A stretch of DNA of 64,000 nucleotides from Candidatus Pullilachnospira intestinigallinarum (GTDB lineage: Bacteria; Bacillota; Clostridia; Lachnospirales; Lachnospiraceae). The notes under the pieces were generated by a model. The model saw only the letters and a program-made list of their open reading frames with translations. It was not told where the DNA came from and made no database searches. Positions within the stretch are counted from its first letter, which is position 1; each line of letters opens with the position of its first letter. Both the position numbers and the translations under genes were made by a program. Positions 50,287 to 59,869 of the stretch are shown one piece after another. The stretch lies in assembly GCA_018711275.1 (NCBI GenBank), contig DVIN01000017.1:35281-99280 (forward strand), in the 5' to 3' direction.

Positions 50287-50317
50287 TTGAAGGTGCCCTT
50301 AGGGCACCTTTTATAAT
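50287..50317 (+). promoter_or_regulatory. MerR-type promoter candidate: TTGAAG-N19-TATAAT with a perfect 21-bp dyad in the spacer
   Basis: AAGGTGCCCT-T-AGGGCACCTT at 50290-50310; -35 50287-50292; -10 50312-50317. The same hairpin could also be a weak terminator. Confidence 0.6.
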
Positions 50318-50390
50318 GCAGTTACAGAGCAAAAGAAGGCTGGCGGAAGGATATGTTTTCGGTGATCCGGCCAGACTAACCGGAAAGAGA

Positions 50391-50437
50391 TTCTCCGGCC
50401 AGGAATAAGGAAGCCCCCTTCGGGGATACCTCTATGA
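50391..50437 (+). promoter_or_regulatory. rfbA leader element, 40 nt, related to the rpmJ leader
   Basis: GGCCAGGAATAAGGAAGCCCCCTTCGGGGATACCTCTATG; gap-free 30/40 match to the rpmJ leader (47493-47532, reverse strand). Confidence 0.65.
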
Positions 50438-50451
50438 AAGGAGTATTTATA

Positions 50452-51348
50452 ATGAAAGGTATTATTTTAGCGGGAGGGAGTGGCACGCGGCTGTATCCGC
50501 TGACCATGGTGACCTCCAAGCAGCTTCTGCCGATTTACGACAAGCCTATGATCTATTATCCCATGTCGGTTCTGATGAATGCGGGTATCCGGGATATTCT
50601 GATCATTTCCACGCCCCAGGATACGCCGCGTTTTCAGGAGCTTTTAAAGGACGGCTCTCAGTTCGGCGTAAACCTGTCCTATGCGGTGCAGCCCAGCCCC
50701 GACGGACTGGCACAGGCGTTCATCATCGGCGCGGATTTCATCGGAGATGACACGGTGGCCATGGTGCTGGGCGACAACATTTTCGCCGGTCACGGTCTGA
50801 AGAAACGGCTGAAAGCGGCGGTGCAGAACGCGGATTCCGGAAAGGGCGCCACTGTATTCGGCTATTATGTGGACGATCCGGAGCGGTTCGGCATCGTGGA
50901 GTTTGACCACAACGGGAAGGCCATCTCCATCGAAGAAAAGCCCGCCCATCCCAAGAGCAATTACTGTGTCACAGGTCTGTACTTCTACGACAACCGGGTG
51001 GTGGAATACGCGAAGAATCTGAAACCCAGTGCCAGAGGGGAGCTGGAGATTACGGACCTGAACCGGATTTATCTGGAAAACAATCAGCTGAACGTGGAGC
51101 TGCTGGGACAGGGCTTCACCTGGCTGGATACGGGAACCCATGAAAGTCTGGTGGACGCCACCAATTTTGTAAAAACCATGGAGACCCATCAGCACCGGAA
51201 GATCGCCTGCCTGGAGGAGATTGCCTATCTGAACGGCTGGATCAGCAAAGAGGATGTGATGAAGACTTACGAGATCGTAAAGAAGAATCAGTACGGTCAG
51301 TATCTGAAGGATGTGCTGGACGGAAAATACCGGGAACAGCTGTATTAA
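50452..51348 (+). CDS. rfbA: Glucose-1-phosphate thymidylyltransferase
   Basis: [64 protein letters not shown]. Confidence 0.96.
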   Translation: MKGIILAGGSGTRLYPLTMVTSKQLLPIYDKPMIYYPMSVLMNAGIRDILIISTPQDTPRFQELLKDGSQFGVNLSYAVQPSPDGLAQAFIIGADFIGDDTVAMVLGDNIFAGHGLKKRLKAAVQNADSGKGATVFGYYVDDPERFGIVEFDHNGKAISIEEKPAHPKSNYCVTGLYFYDNRVVEYAKNLKPSARGELEITDLNRIYLENNQLNVELLGQGFTWLDTGTHESLVDATNFVKTMETHQHRKIACLEEIAYLNGWISKEDVMKTYEIVKKNQYGQYLKDVLDGKYREQLY

Positions 51349-51424
51349 AAAACCGCAGCGAAGTTCAAAAACAGAACAGCGATTTATGGCCATCGGGCCT
51401 GATACGATGAGAGGAGAACATGAT

Positions 51425-52444
51425 ATGACGATTATTGTTACCGGCGGAGCCGGATTTATCGGAAGCAACTTTATTTTTCACATGATGGACAAATATCCGG
51501 ATTACCGGATCATCTGCCTGGACTGCCTGACGTACGCGGGAAATCTCTCCACCCTGGAACCGGTGATGGACAAACCCAATTTCCGTTTCGTAAAAGAAAG
51601 CATCACGGACCGGGAAGCGGTATACCGTCTCTTTGAGGAGGAGCACCCGGACATGGTGGTGAATTTTGCCGCGGAAAGCCATGTGGACCGTTCCATCGAA
51701 AATCCGGAGGTATTTCTGGACACCAACATCAAGGGAACTGCCGTACTGATGGACGCCTGCCGCAAATACGGCATCCAGAGATATCATCAGGTTTCCACCG
51801 ATGAGGTGTACGGCGACCTGCCGCTGGACCGTCCGGATCTGTTCTTCACAGAGGAGACCCCCATCCACACCAGCAGCCCCTACAGCGCATCCAAAGCCAG
51901 CGCCGATCTGCTGGTGCTGGCTTACCACAGAACCTACGGACTGCCGGTGACCATCAGCCGCTGCTCCAACAACTATGGTCCCTACCATTTCCCGGAGAAG
52001 CTGATCCCACTGATGATCGCCAACGCCCTCAACGACAAGCCCCTGCCCGTTTACGGCAAAGGGGAAAATGTCCGCGACTGGCTGTATGTGGAGGACCACT
52101 GCAAGGCCATCGACCTGATCATCCACAAAGGCCGTGTGGGCGAGGTGTACAATATCGGCGGCCACAATGAGATGCGCAACATCGACATTGTGAAGCTGAT
52201 CTGCAAGGAGCTGGGAAAACCGGAAAGCCTGATCACCTATGTGACGGACCGGAAGGGCCACGATATGCGCTATGCCATCGATCCCACCAAGATTCACAAC
52301 GAGCTGGGCTGGCTGCCGGAGACAAAATTTGCGGACGGTATCAAGAAAACCATCCAGTGGTATCTGGACAACCGCAAATGGTGGGAGACCATCATCTCCG
52401 GGGAATATCAGAATTATTATGAGAAAATGTATGGAAACCGCTGA
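51425..52444 (+). CDS. rfbB: dTDP-glucose 4,6-dehydratase
   Basis: MTIIVTGGAGFIGSNF; FAAESHVDRSIENP; SPYSASKASADLLV; RCSNNYGPYHFPEKLIPLMI. Confidence 0.96.
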   Translation: MTIIVTGGAGFIGSNFIFHMMDKYPDYRIICLDCLTYAGNLSTLEPVMDKPNFRFVKESITDREAVYRLFEEEHPDMVVNFAAESHVDRSIENPEVFLDTNIKGTAVLMDACRKYGIQRYHQVSTDEVYGDLPLDRPDLFFTEETPIHTSSPYSASKASADLLVLAYHRTYGLPVTISRCSNNYGPYHFPEKLIPLMIANALNDKPLPVYGKGENVRDWLYVEDHCKAIDLIIHKGRVGEVYNIGGHNEMRNIDIVKLICKELGKPESLITYVTDRKGHDMRYAIDPTKIHNELGWLPETKFADGIKKTIQWYLDNRKWWETIISGEYQNYYEKMYGNR

Positions 52445-52468
52445 TCAGACAACAGGAGGTTATGCGAA

Positions 52469-53419
52469 ATGAGAGTATTTGTAACCGGCGTGGGCGGACA
52501 GCTGGGACATGATGTGATGAACGAGCTGGCCGCGCGGGGCCATGAGGGATTTGGCTCAGATATCAAAGAAACCTACAGCGGCATTCAGGACGGAACGCCC
52601 GTCTGCACCATGCCCTATGTGCAGGCGGATATCACGGATCCAACGGTTGTGGCCGAGGCCATCCGCAGCTGCCGTCCCGATGTGGTGGTGCACTGTGCCG
52701 CCTGGACCGCCGTGGACGCCGCAGAGGAGGAAGACAAACAGGAACTGGTAAAGAAAATCAATGTGGACGGCACCAGAAATATCGCCAGTGTATGCCGCGA
52801 ACTGGACTGCAAGATGATTTATCTCAGCACCGACTATGTTTTTGACGGTCAGGGCACCACGCCCTGGGATCCGGACTGCAAGGACTACAAGCCGCTGAAT
52901 GTTTACGGCGAGACCAAGCTGGCCGGTGAGCTGGCCGTTTCCGAACTTCTGGAGAAATATTTCATTGTCCGGATCGCCTGGGTGTTTGGAAAAAACGGAA
53001 GCAATTTTATCAAAACCATGCTGCGGGTGGGAAAAAATCATGACCGTCTCACGGTGGTGAACGATCAGATCGGAACCCCCACCTATACCTATGATCTGGC
53101 AAGACTGCTGGTGGATATGGCTGAGACGGAAAAATACGGGTATTACCACGCCACCAACGAGGGCGGTTATATCAGCTGGTATGATTTTGCCGTGGAAATC
53201 TTCCGCCAGGCCGCCGCGATGGGGCATCCCGAGTACGACAGCCGGCATCTGACGGTGGCCCCGGTGACCACCGCCGAGTACGGCATTTCCAAAGCGGCCC
53301 GTCCATTTAACAGCCGACTGGACAAGAGCAAGCTGGTGAAAAACGGATTTACCCCGCTTCCCACCTGGCAGGATGCTCTGGAGCGGTATCTGAAAGAGAT
53401 TGACGGAACGGAATTCTGA
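52469..53419 (+). CDS. rfbD: dTDP-4-dehydrorhamnose reductase
   Basis: MRVFVTGVGGQLGHDVMNEL; YLSTDYVFDGQGTTPW; YGETKLAGE. Confidence 0.94.
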   Translation: MRVFVTGVGGQLGHDVMNELAARGHEGFGSDIKETYSGIQDGTPVCTMPYVQADITDPTVVAEAIRSCRPDVVVHCAAWTAVDAAEEEDKQELVKKINVDGTRNIASVCRELDCKMIYLSTDYVFDGQGTTPWDPDCKDYKPLNVYGETKLAGELAVSELLEKYFIVRIAWVFGKNGSNFIKTMLRVGKNHDRLTVVNDQIGTPTYTYDLARLLVDMAETEKYGYYHATNEGGYISWYDFAVEIFRQAAAMGHPEYDSRHLTVAPVTTAEYGISKAARPFNSRLDKSKLVKNGFTPLPTWQDALERYLKEIDGTEF

Positions 53420-54217
53420 TTAAACGGCTTTTTTCCTGAGCTCTTTCACCTGAATACCGGCACGGATGCTGATGCCTATGATTACCACAAACATGATAAT
53501 CGTGGACAGAGCATTCACCTCAGGAGTTACGCCTGTTTTTACCATGGAAAATATTTTCAGGGGCAGGGTGGTACTTCCGGGACCTGTGACAAAAAAGCTG
53601 ATGATCACATCATCCAGCGACAAGGAAAAAGAAAGCATGGCCCCGGAGGTGACTCCCGGCATAATCAGCGGCAGCGTGACTTTAAAAAATGTCTGTATTC
53701 CGTTTGCCCCCAGATCCTGCGCGGCTTCCTCCAGCGATTTGTCAAAACCGGCGATTCTTGCCCTGACATTCATGACCACAAAGGGAATACAGAAGGTTAC
53801 ATGGGAAAGAATAATTGTCGTAACACCCAATTCTATTTTCAAGGCTGAAAAAATACATAGCAAAGCAACTCCCAATACCACCTCCGGAATTACCACCGGA
53901 ATATACAGCAGCTGATCAATAAAATGTTTCCCTCTGAATTCAAATCGTTTTAAGCCGACTGCTCCCAGCGTTCCTATAACCGTGGCGATCGCCGTACTCA
54001 CAACAGCGATGTACAGGCTCAGCCACAGGGCTTCCATCAACGATCGGTTCTGAAAAAACGTTCCATACCACCGCGGGGTAAAACCTTCCCATACAATATT
54101 CATCTGCGAGGTATTAAATGAAAAAATCACTACCATGACAATGGGAATGTAGAGGAACAGGAACACCAGCACAATAAAGAAATTCTGAAAAAACCGACTT
54201 CCTTTTGACATACTCAC
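53420..54217 (-). CDS. potC: Spermidine/putrescine ABC transporter permease PotC
   Basis: Six-TM permease, EEAAQDLGANGIQTFFKVTLPLIMPGVTSGAMLSFSLSLDDVIISFF. Confidence 0.92.
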   Translation of the reverse strand: MSMSKGSRFFQNFFIVLVFLFLYIPIVMVVIFSFNTSQMNIVWEGFTPRWYGTFFQNRSLMEALWLSLYIAVVSTAIATVIGTLGAVGLKRFEFRGKHFIDQLLYIPVVIPEVVLGVALLCIFSALKIELGVTTIILSHVTFCIPFVVMNVRARIAGFDKSLEEAAQDLGANGIQTFFKVTLPLIMPGVTSGAMLSFSLSLDDVIISFFVTGPGSTTLPLKIFSMVKTGVTPEVNALSTIIMFVVIIGISIRAGIQVKELRKKAV

Positions 54218-55086
54218 ATACCTCCCAGTTCATCCATATTACCGCCCCTGCTCTGATACACTTTTACCAGAATCAGCGTGACAAGAATCAGGAATAATGA
54301 CAGGGCGGCGCCCAGGGGCCAGTCCTTTGCCGTAATAAATTCATTGCGAATCAGACTTCCCATCACCAGTACCTTGCTTCCGCCCATCAGGTCAATTACA
54401 AAGAACAGACCCAGCGTGGGAATAAAGGTCATAATCGTTCCGGCGAAAATCCCGGGCATGGTCAGCGGAAGCGTCACTTTCAAAAATGCCTCCGCCGGCT
54501 TTGCACCCAGATCATAGCTGGCCTCCAGCAGCGATTTGTCCATTTTCTCAATGGAACTGTACAGCGGAAGTATCATAAATGGGAGTAATGTATACGTCAG
54601 ACCAATGACGGCGCCCACATTATTGTAAACCAGCTGCAAAGGCTTATGAATCACCCCCAAAGCCAACAGCGCCTGATTGATGATTCCTTCTCTTCGCAGC
54701 AGATTGATCCACGCGAACAGGCGGATGAGCGAACTGATCATAAAGGGAACCATAACCAGCGCCATGATAACGGTTTTCTTCACCGGCGTTTTTTTCGCCA
54801 CGAAATAGGCGAAAGGATAGCCGATCAGAATACAGAGAATCGTGGTAATGGCGGCATATCCAATGGATACGCCAAATACCTGAAGATAATCCGGATTGAA
54901 CACCTGGAGAATATTCTCCAGTGTAAAACCCGGTTTCACACCGCCATATGCACTTCTGTGCATGAAACTGATCACGAAAATATACAGGAAAGGAACCAGC
55001 ACCAGGAGCAGCATCCAGCCGGATACCGGTCCTACCATCACAAGAAAAGCCGGATCAATCTTCCTCTTTTTTCTTTTTTCTTTCAT
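54214..55086 (-). CDS. potB: Spermidine/putrescine ABC transporter permease PotB
   Basis: LLEASYDLGAKPAEAFLKVTLPLTMPGIFAGTIMTFIPTLGLFFV. Confidence 0.92.
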   Translation of the reverse strand: MKEKRKKRKIDPAFLVMVGPVSGWMLLLVLVPFLYIFVISFMHRSAYGGVKPGFTLENILQVFNPDYLQVFGVSIGYAAITTILCILIGYPFAYFVAKKTPVKKTVIMALVMVPFMISSLIRLFAWINLLRREGIINQALLALGVIHKPLQLVYNNVGAVIGLTYTLLPFMILPLYSSIEKMDKSLLEASYDLGAKPAEAFLKVTLPLTMPGIFAGTIMTFIPTLGLFFVIDLMGGSKVLVMGSLIRNEFITAKDWPLGAALSLFLILVTLILVKVYQSRGGNMDELGGM

Positions 55087-55107
55087 CTTCGTCTCCTCCC
55101 ATCCCTG

Positions 55108-56214
55108 TTATGCCAGCTTTGCATTTTCCACCGCCTGATACACATGGTTATCCGGTGACGACATCACTACCGCATCGGAGATATCCCAGTACAGATTTAC
55201 ATGGGTACCCGCCGGCAGTTCCGGAAGTTTGGGAGACTGGTTAATTCGGACTTCCTTTCCGCTGGGAAGCGTCAGCATCACCTTACAGATATTTCCGACA
55301 AAAACATACTCTTTTACCACGGCAGGGCAGTCAAATCCCGGAATTGGCGTTTCTGACATTTTCAGATTTTCCGGCCGGACAGAGATATCCACAATTTCAC
55401 CGGATGCCACCGCGCTTTTCCCCACCGATACCATTCCGGTTTCCAGTATCACGGATACCGTATCCTCCTGTATCCGGCTGACTGTTCCATAAAACAGATT
55501 GGATTCACCGATAAAATCCGCCACAAACTTTGAAGCGGGATGGTTGTAAATTTCCTTGGGGACATCCAGCTGTTCCAACACTCCGGCGGACATGACCGCA
55601 ATCCGGTCACTCATGGTCAGCGCCTCTTCCTGATCATGAGTGACATACACAAAGGTAATTCCCAGCTTCTTCTGGAGTCTCTTCAATTCAAACTGCATCT
55701 GTTTGCGAAGTTTCAAATCCAACGCTCCCAGCGGTTCATCCAGCAGAAGTACTTTCGGCCGGTTCACCAGGGCTCTTGCGATGGCCACCCTCTGTTTCTG
55801 ACCTCCGGAAAGCTGGTCCGGCTTTCTGTTTTCATATCCCATGAGCTGTACCAGATCCAGCATCTCTGCCACCCGCTTTTTTATTTCCTCCTTTTTTACT
55901 TTCTTCAAATTCAGTCCGAAAGCAATATTTTCAGAAATTGTCATATGCGGAAACAGGGCGTAATTCTGAAAAACCGTATTGACCTCCCGCTGGTACGGCT
56001 TTCTTCCTTTCATATCCTGCTCTTCAATCTGAATTGTTCCGGAGGTGGGCTGCTCAAATCCGGCAATCATCCGCAGCGTTGTGGTCTTTCCACACCCGGA
56101 AGGCCCAAGAAGCGTGAGAAACTCACCTTTCCGCACCGTCATATTCAGATGTTTTACCACCTTGTTCTCTCCAAAGTCCTTACAGACATCCTGTATCCTG
56201 ATAATATCTTCCAT
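55108..56214 (-). CDS. potA: Spermidine/putrescine ABC transporter ATP-binding protein PotA
   Basis: LLGPSGCGKTTTLRMIAGFEQPTSGTI; QLSGGQKQRVAIARALVNRPKVLLLDEPLGALD; C-terminal TOBE domain. Confidence 0.93.
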   Translation of the reverse strand: MEDIIRIQDVCKDFGENKVVKHLNMTVRKGEFLTLLGPSGCGKTTTLRMIAGFEQPTSGTIQIEEQDMKGRKPYQREVNTVFQNYALFPHMTISENIAFGLNLKKVKKEEIKKRVAEMLDLVQLMGYENRKPDQLSGGQKQRVAIARALVNRPKVLLLDEPLGALDLKLRKQMQFELKRLQKKLGITFVYVTHDQEEALTMSDRIAVMSAGVLEQLDVPKEIYNHPASKFVADFIGESNLFYGTVSRIQEDTVSVILETGMVSVGKSAVASGEIVDISVRPENLKMSETPIPGFDCPAVVKEYVFVGNICKVMLTLPSGKEVRINQSPKLPELPAGTHVNLYWDISDAVVMSSPDNHVYQAVENAKLA

Positions 56215-56353
56215 TCCGTCGTTCCCTTCTTTCCCCACTGTCCGCGTTCCCAAAACCGTCCCGTCTGATTTTCTGCGGAAAATCCGTATCCCGCGGCCGC
56301 CGGTAAAGCCAGCGGCCGCGTCCATCTTCTGATTCCAGAAGATACCATCCACA

Positions 56354-57433
56354 TTACATTTTCAGATTATTCATGATATCCACAATTTTCGAAGCATCCT
56401 CACCGATATCTGTCAGATATTCCACCCGTGAAAATACATCGTCCGGAATCACCTTCATCGGATTGCTGGTATACTCTTCACCCAGAAGCTCTGTGGCCGC
56501 CGTATTGGGATTAAAGTACGGATAGCATTTGGAAATATAAGCGCTGTTCTCCGCATCCATGATAAAATCCAGGAATTTGTATGCATTGTCGATGTTCTTT
56601 CCTTCTTTGGTGATGGAAAGCTCATCGAATCCAAAATACACACCCTCCTCCGGCCAGATTCCCTGAATTGCGGGATTTTCTTCCTGTGCCAGCGCACACT
56701 CTGCCGCATAAATATAACCAATGGGACATTCTCCGTTAATCATCAGGGTCTTTGGAGAATCACCGTTAAAAGCATGAATATTCGGTTTCAGCTCATCCAG
56801 AAAATCCTGTGCCGCCGCCAGCGCTTCGTCACTGGTATCATTGATGTTGTACCCCTGTGCCATCAGCCCCATACCGACCACGGCACGGGCGTCTTCCACA
56901 GATACAATCATATCTTTATATTCCGGATTTAAAAGATCCTTATATCCGGTAATATCATCCTTGATAACATCTGTATTTACAGCGATTACCGTACCTGCTC
57001 CCATATAGGGGATTCCATATTTTCCTTCCGGATCATAAGTCTCATTATAGCGGTACTGTTCGCCGATATTTCCTATATTTTTCAATCTGTCGGTATCAAT
57101 TTCATCGATAATTCCCTCGCTGCGGAAGGCGTTATAATACTGCACGCCGTCGCAGATAATATCGTAAGTATCTTTTGGTGAGGAAGTCACCTTGGCCACC
57201 ATCTCATCAGAAGAAGAATAATAGGTGATATTCACCTGAATACCGGTTTCCTCCTCAAATTTCTCGACCAGGTCTTCCGGCAGATATTCTGTCCAGATAA
57301 TCAGGTTCAGTTCTCCTGCATCCGCCTGGGCAGATCCCGCATCGGATGATCCGCCGGATCCGCATCCCATCGTCAGGCCGCCCAGCAGGGATGCCATTCC
57401 AAAAGCCAGAACTCGTTTTCCGCATTTTTTCAT
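56354..57433 (-). CDS. potD: Spermidine/putrescine-binding lipoprotein PotD
   Basis: Lipoprotein signal ...LLGGLTMGCGSGG; NLIIWTEYLPEDLVEKFEEETGIQVNITYYSSSDEM. Confidence 0.92.
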   Translation of the reverse strand: MKKCGKRVLAFGMASLLGGLTMGCGSGGSSDAGSAQADAGELNLIIWTEYLPEDLVEKFEEETGIQVNITYYSSSDEMVAKVTSSPKDTYDIICDGVQYYNAFRSEGIIDEIDTDRLKNIGNIGEQYRYNETYDPEGKYGIPYMGAGTVIAVNTDVIKDDITGYKDLLNPEYKDMIVSVEDARAVVGMGLMAQGYNINDTSDEALAAAQDFLDELKPNIHAFNGDSPKTLMINGECPIGYIYAAECALAQEENPAIQGIWPEEGVYFGFDELSITKEGKNIDNAYKFLDFIMDAENSAYISKCYPYFNPNTAATELLGEEYTSNPMKVIPDDVFSRVEYLTDIGEDASKIVDIMNNLKM

Positions 57434-57459
57434 AATAACCTCCTGACTGCCCCCTTGGG

Positions 57460-57500
57460 GGACAAAAAAAACACAGGCTTTAGCCTGTGCGTCTTTGCAC
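57460..57500 (-). terminator. Terminator/attenuator between the P-II gene and potD
   Basis: Reverse strand GCACAGGCTAAAGCCTGTGT followed by TTTTTTT, then a second CCCCC-AA-GGGGG hairpin. Confidence 0.75.
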
Positions 57501-57515
57501 TCCTTCATACGTTCT

Positions 57516-57866
57516 CTAAAGAGCTTTTATTCCTCTCTCTCCTGTACGGATTCGAACCACGTCCTCCATGGTTCTCACAAATATTTTTCCGTCTCCGGCG
57601 TTTCCGGTTGCCACCTTTTCACAGAGTCGCCAGATCAGCTCCTCGGTCTTTCTGTCCTCTACCACCACATTCACCTGGATTTTAGGAAGTAAATTTATAT
57701 TTGTTCTCAGACCTTTGATAACGGTTGTGCTGCCTTCTGCAAACCCTCTCTGTGTACCACACCCCATTACGCTGGATATCGTCATACCCCCGCAATGGTA
57801 TTCATCCAGAATTTCTTTTACGGTCTCCAGTTTTTCCGGCCTGATGATCATAACCAGTTCCTTCAT
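57516..57866 (-). CDS. P-II family nitrogen regulatory protein
   Basis: MKELVMIIRPEKLETVKEILDEYHCGGMTISSVMGCG...ATGNAGDGKIFVRTMEDVVRIRTGERG. Confidence 0.92.
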   Translation of the reverse strand: MKELVMIIRPEKLETVKEILDEYHCGGMTISSVMGCGTQRGFAEGSTTVIKGLRTNINLLPKIQVNVVVEDRKTEELIWRLCEKVATGNAGDGKIFVRTMEDVVRIRTGERGIKAL

Positions 57867-57985
57867 AATCTGCGCTTCCTCCTTCCTGTCGTTCCATGTT
57901 GTCCTGCCAGAACATATGGTCATTATAATTCTGCCTTTTCCTCCTGTCCATAACTCATTTGGATTATTTTCACTACCCGGAAGTG

Positions 57986-59606
57986 TTATTTTTCATAGAC
58001 CTTCACTCCATCCATAATTGTACAGAGCACTTCCGTCTCAAGAATTTCCTCCGCATCTGCCTCAAAAAGATTCCGGCTCAACACCACAATGTCCGCGTAT
58101 TTTCCCGGCGCAAGTGTCCCCAGCGTATCCTCGGTATTGAGCGCGCAGGCAGTACCGTAAGTATAGGCGCGCAGCGCTTCTGCCAGAGAAATTTTCTGAC
58201 CCTGCGTATACGGTCCGTATGAAACGCCATTGACCCCTTTTCTCGTCACGGCCGCGTAAATATTGGGGAACGGATCATAATCGGCAACCGGATAGTCGGT
58301 TCCCATCGCCAGCACTGCTCCGGAATCCAACAGGGACCGGTGCATCCATTCATAATGGCTTCTCTGTATCCCGCAGTGGTTTATTTTATCAAATTCATCC
58401 AGGGGAAGATGAAGCGGCTGCATGGATGGAATCACCCCCAGCTGCCGAAAACGACAGATATCCTCCGGACGGATTATCTCAATATGCTCGATGGTGTTGC
58501 GGATCCCACGGTTGGAATTCACCTGGTTGGAGGCCTCAAAACAATCCAGCAGCGTCTTTACCGCCGCATCTCCGATACAATGCACACGGGCGCCATATCC
58601 CTGACGGTTTGCCTCTTCCACCCATGCAAAATACCTCTCCTGCGGGTAATTCAGACAGCCCTTGTCCGTTCTTCCCTCATACGGCTCCATCATGGCCGCC
58701 GTAAAGGTGGAAGTAACCCCGTCGGCAAATCCTTTTACCCCGGCTATTTTCAGTTTTTCCGAATTATACTTTTCTCTGTACGGGGCCAGTTCACGAATTC
58801 GCGAGGCCTGGATATCCGTTCCCGGATATAGGAACAACCGGATGGTCAGCTCCCCGTTTTCATCCATTTTTTTCACATAACGGTATTCCCGGTCAATATC
58901 CTCCGGCAATACAGCGCTCATTTCCGTAAACGTGGTGATTCCTTTCTGATTCAGCTTCCGGATCAGCTTACGCTGGAGCATTTCCTCCTCCTGTTCCGGA
59001 AGCCTTGTATCATATTTTCTGCAGAGATAATCCCCTCCCTCCCGAACCAGACCGGTCAGTTCTCCATCCGGAAATTTGTCCACAGATCCATATTCCGGCT
59101 CCCATCCGTTCAGATATCCGCTTTCTTTCAGCGCGGCCTGGTTCATCCATTCGGAATGGCCGTCCACAGACCGCAGATAAACCGGTTTGTCCGGGAAAAA
59201 AGGATCCAGTGATCGTCTGGTGGGAAAAGGGGCATCCTTCCAGTAGGCTGTCAGCCAGCCATAACCGAAATACCGTTCCAGTTCCGGATATTTCTCCGCG
59301 AATTTTACCATCATCTGTACACATTCTTCTTCTGATCCGGCCCTGGACAGATCCGCGCAGAAATGGGGGCTCTGAAACTGCGCGCCCTCCATAAAATGCG
59401 CATGAGCATCACCAAATCCCGCCATAATCAATCCATCCGGATACGCTTCCACACAGGTATTCCCATCCTGGTATTCTTTCATTTCCTCTTCAGATCCCAC
59501 CGCCAGAATCCGATTCCCTTTCAGAGCAACTCCTCCCCTGAAAAAAGTATCTTCTGTACCGGTAAATACATTACCCAGTAAAATTCTGTCTGCCTTTTTG
59601 TTCATG
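57986..59606 (-). CDS. Amidohydrolase family protein (YtcJ-like, Amidohydro_3)
   Basis: LIMAGFGDAHAHFMEGAQFQ; VHCIGDAAVKTLLDCFE; AMGTDYPVADYDPFPNIYAAVTRK. Confidence 0.88.
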
Positions 59607-59869
59607 ACTGCTCCTTTCTGCGCCGCGCGCCTGATTCTGATTTTTTGAAATCCTGTCTTCTCTGCCAAAGAAACCTTTCCCGTCCTGCGGGACAACATCC
59701 TTTTTTGCTGTATCCCCGCGGAACGTTTGCCTTTCATGGGAAATATTTTCCGATGAAAGGCAAAAGAGGCAGCCGCCCGATACGGCGACTGCCTCTTTGC
59801 AGTATTCTGCAGATATTATAAACATACTATAACTACTCAGAAAATTCAAGAGATTCTTTTCTGTCAATA

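Noticed and set aside
57540-57562. GGATTCGAACCA-like tRNA T-arm string
   Set aside because: Lies within the P-II coding sequence (RIRTGERG); no acceptor or anticodon arms around it.
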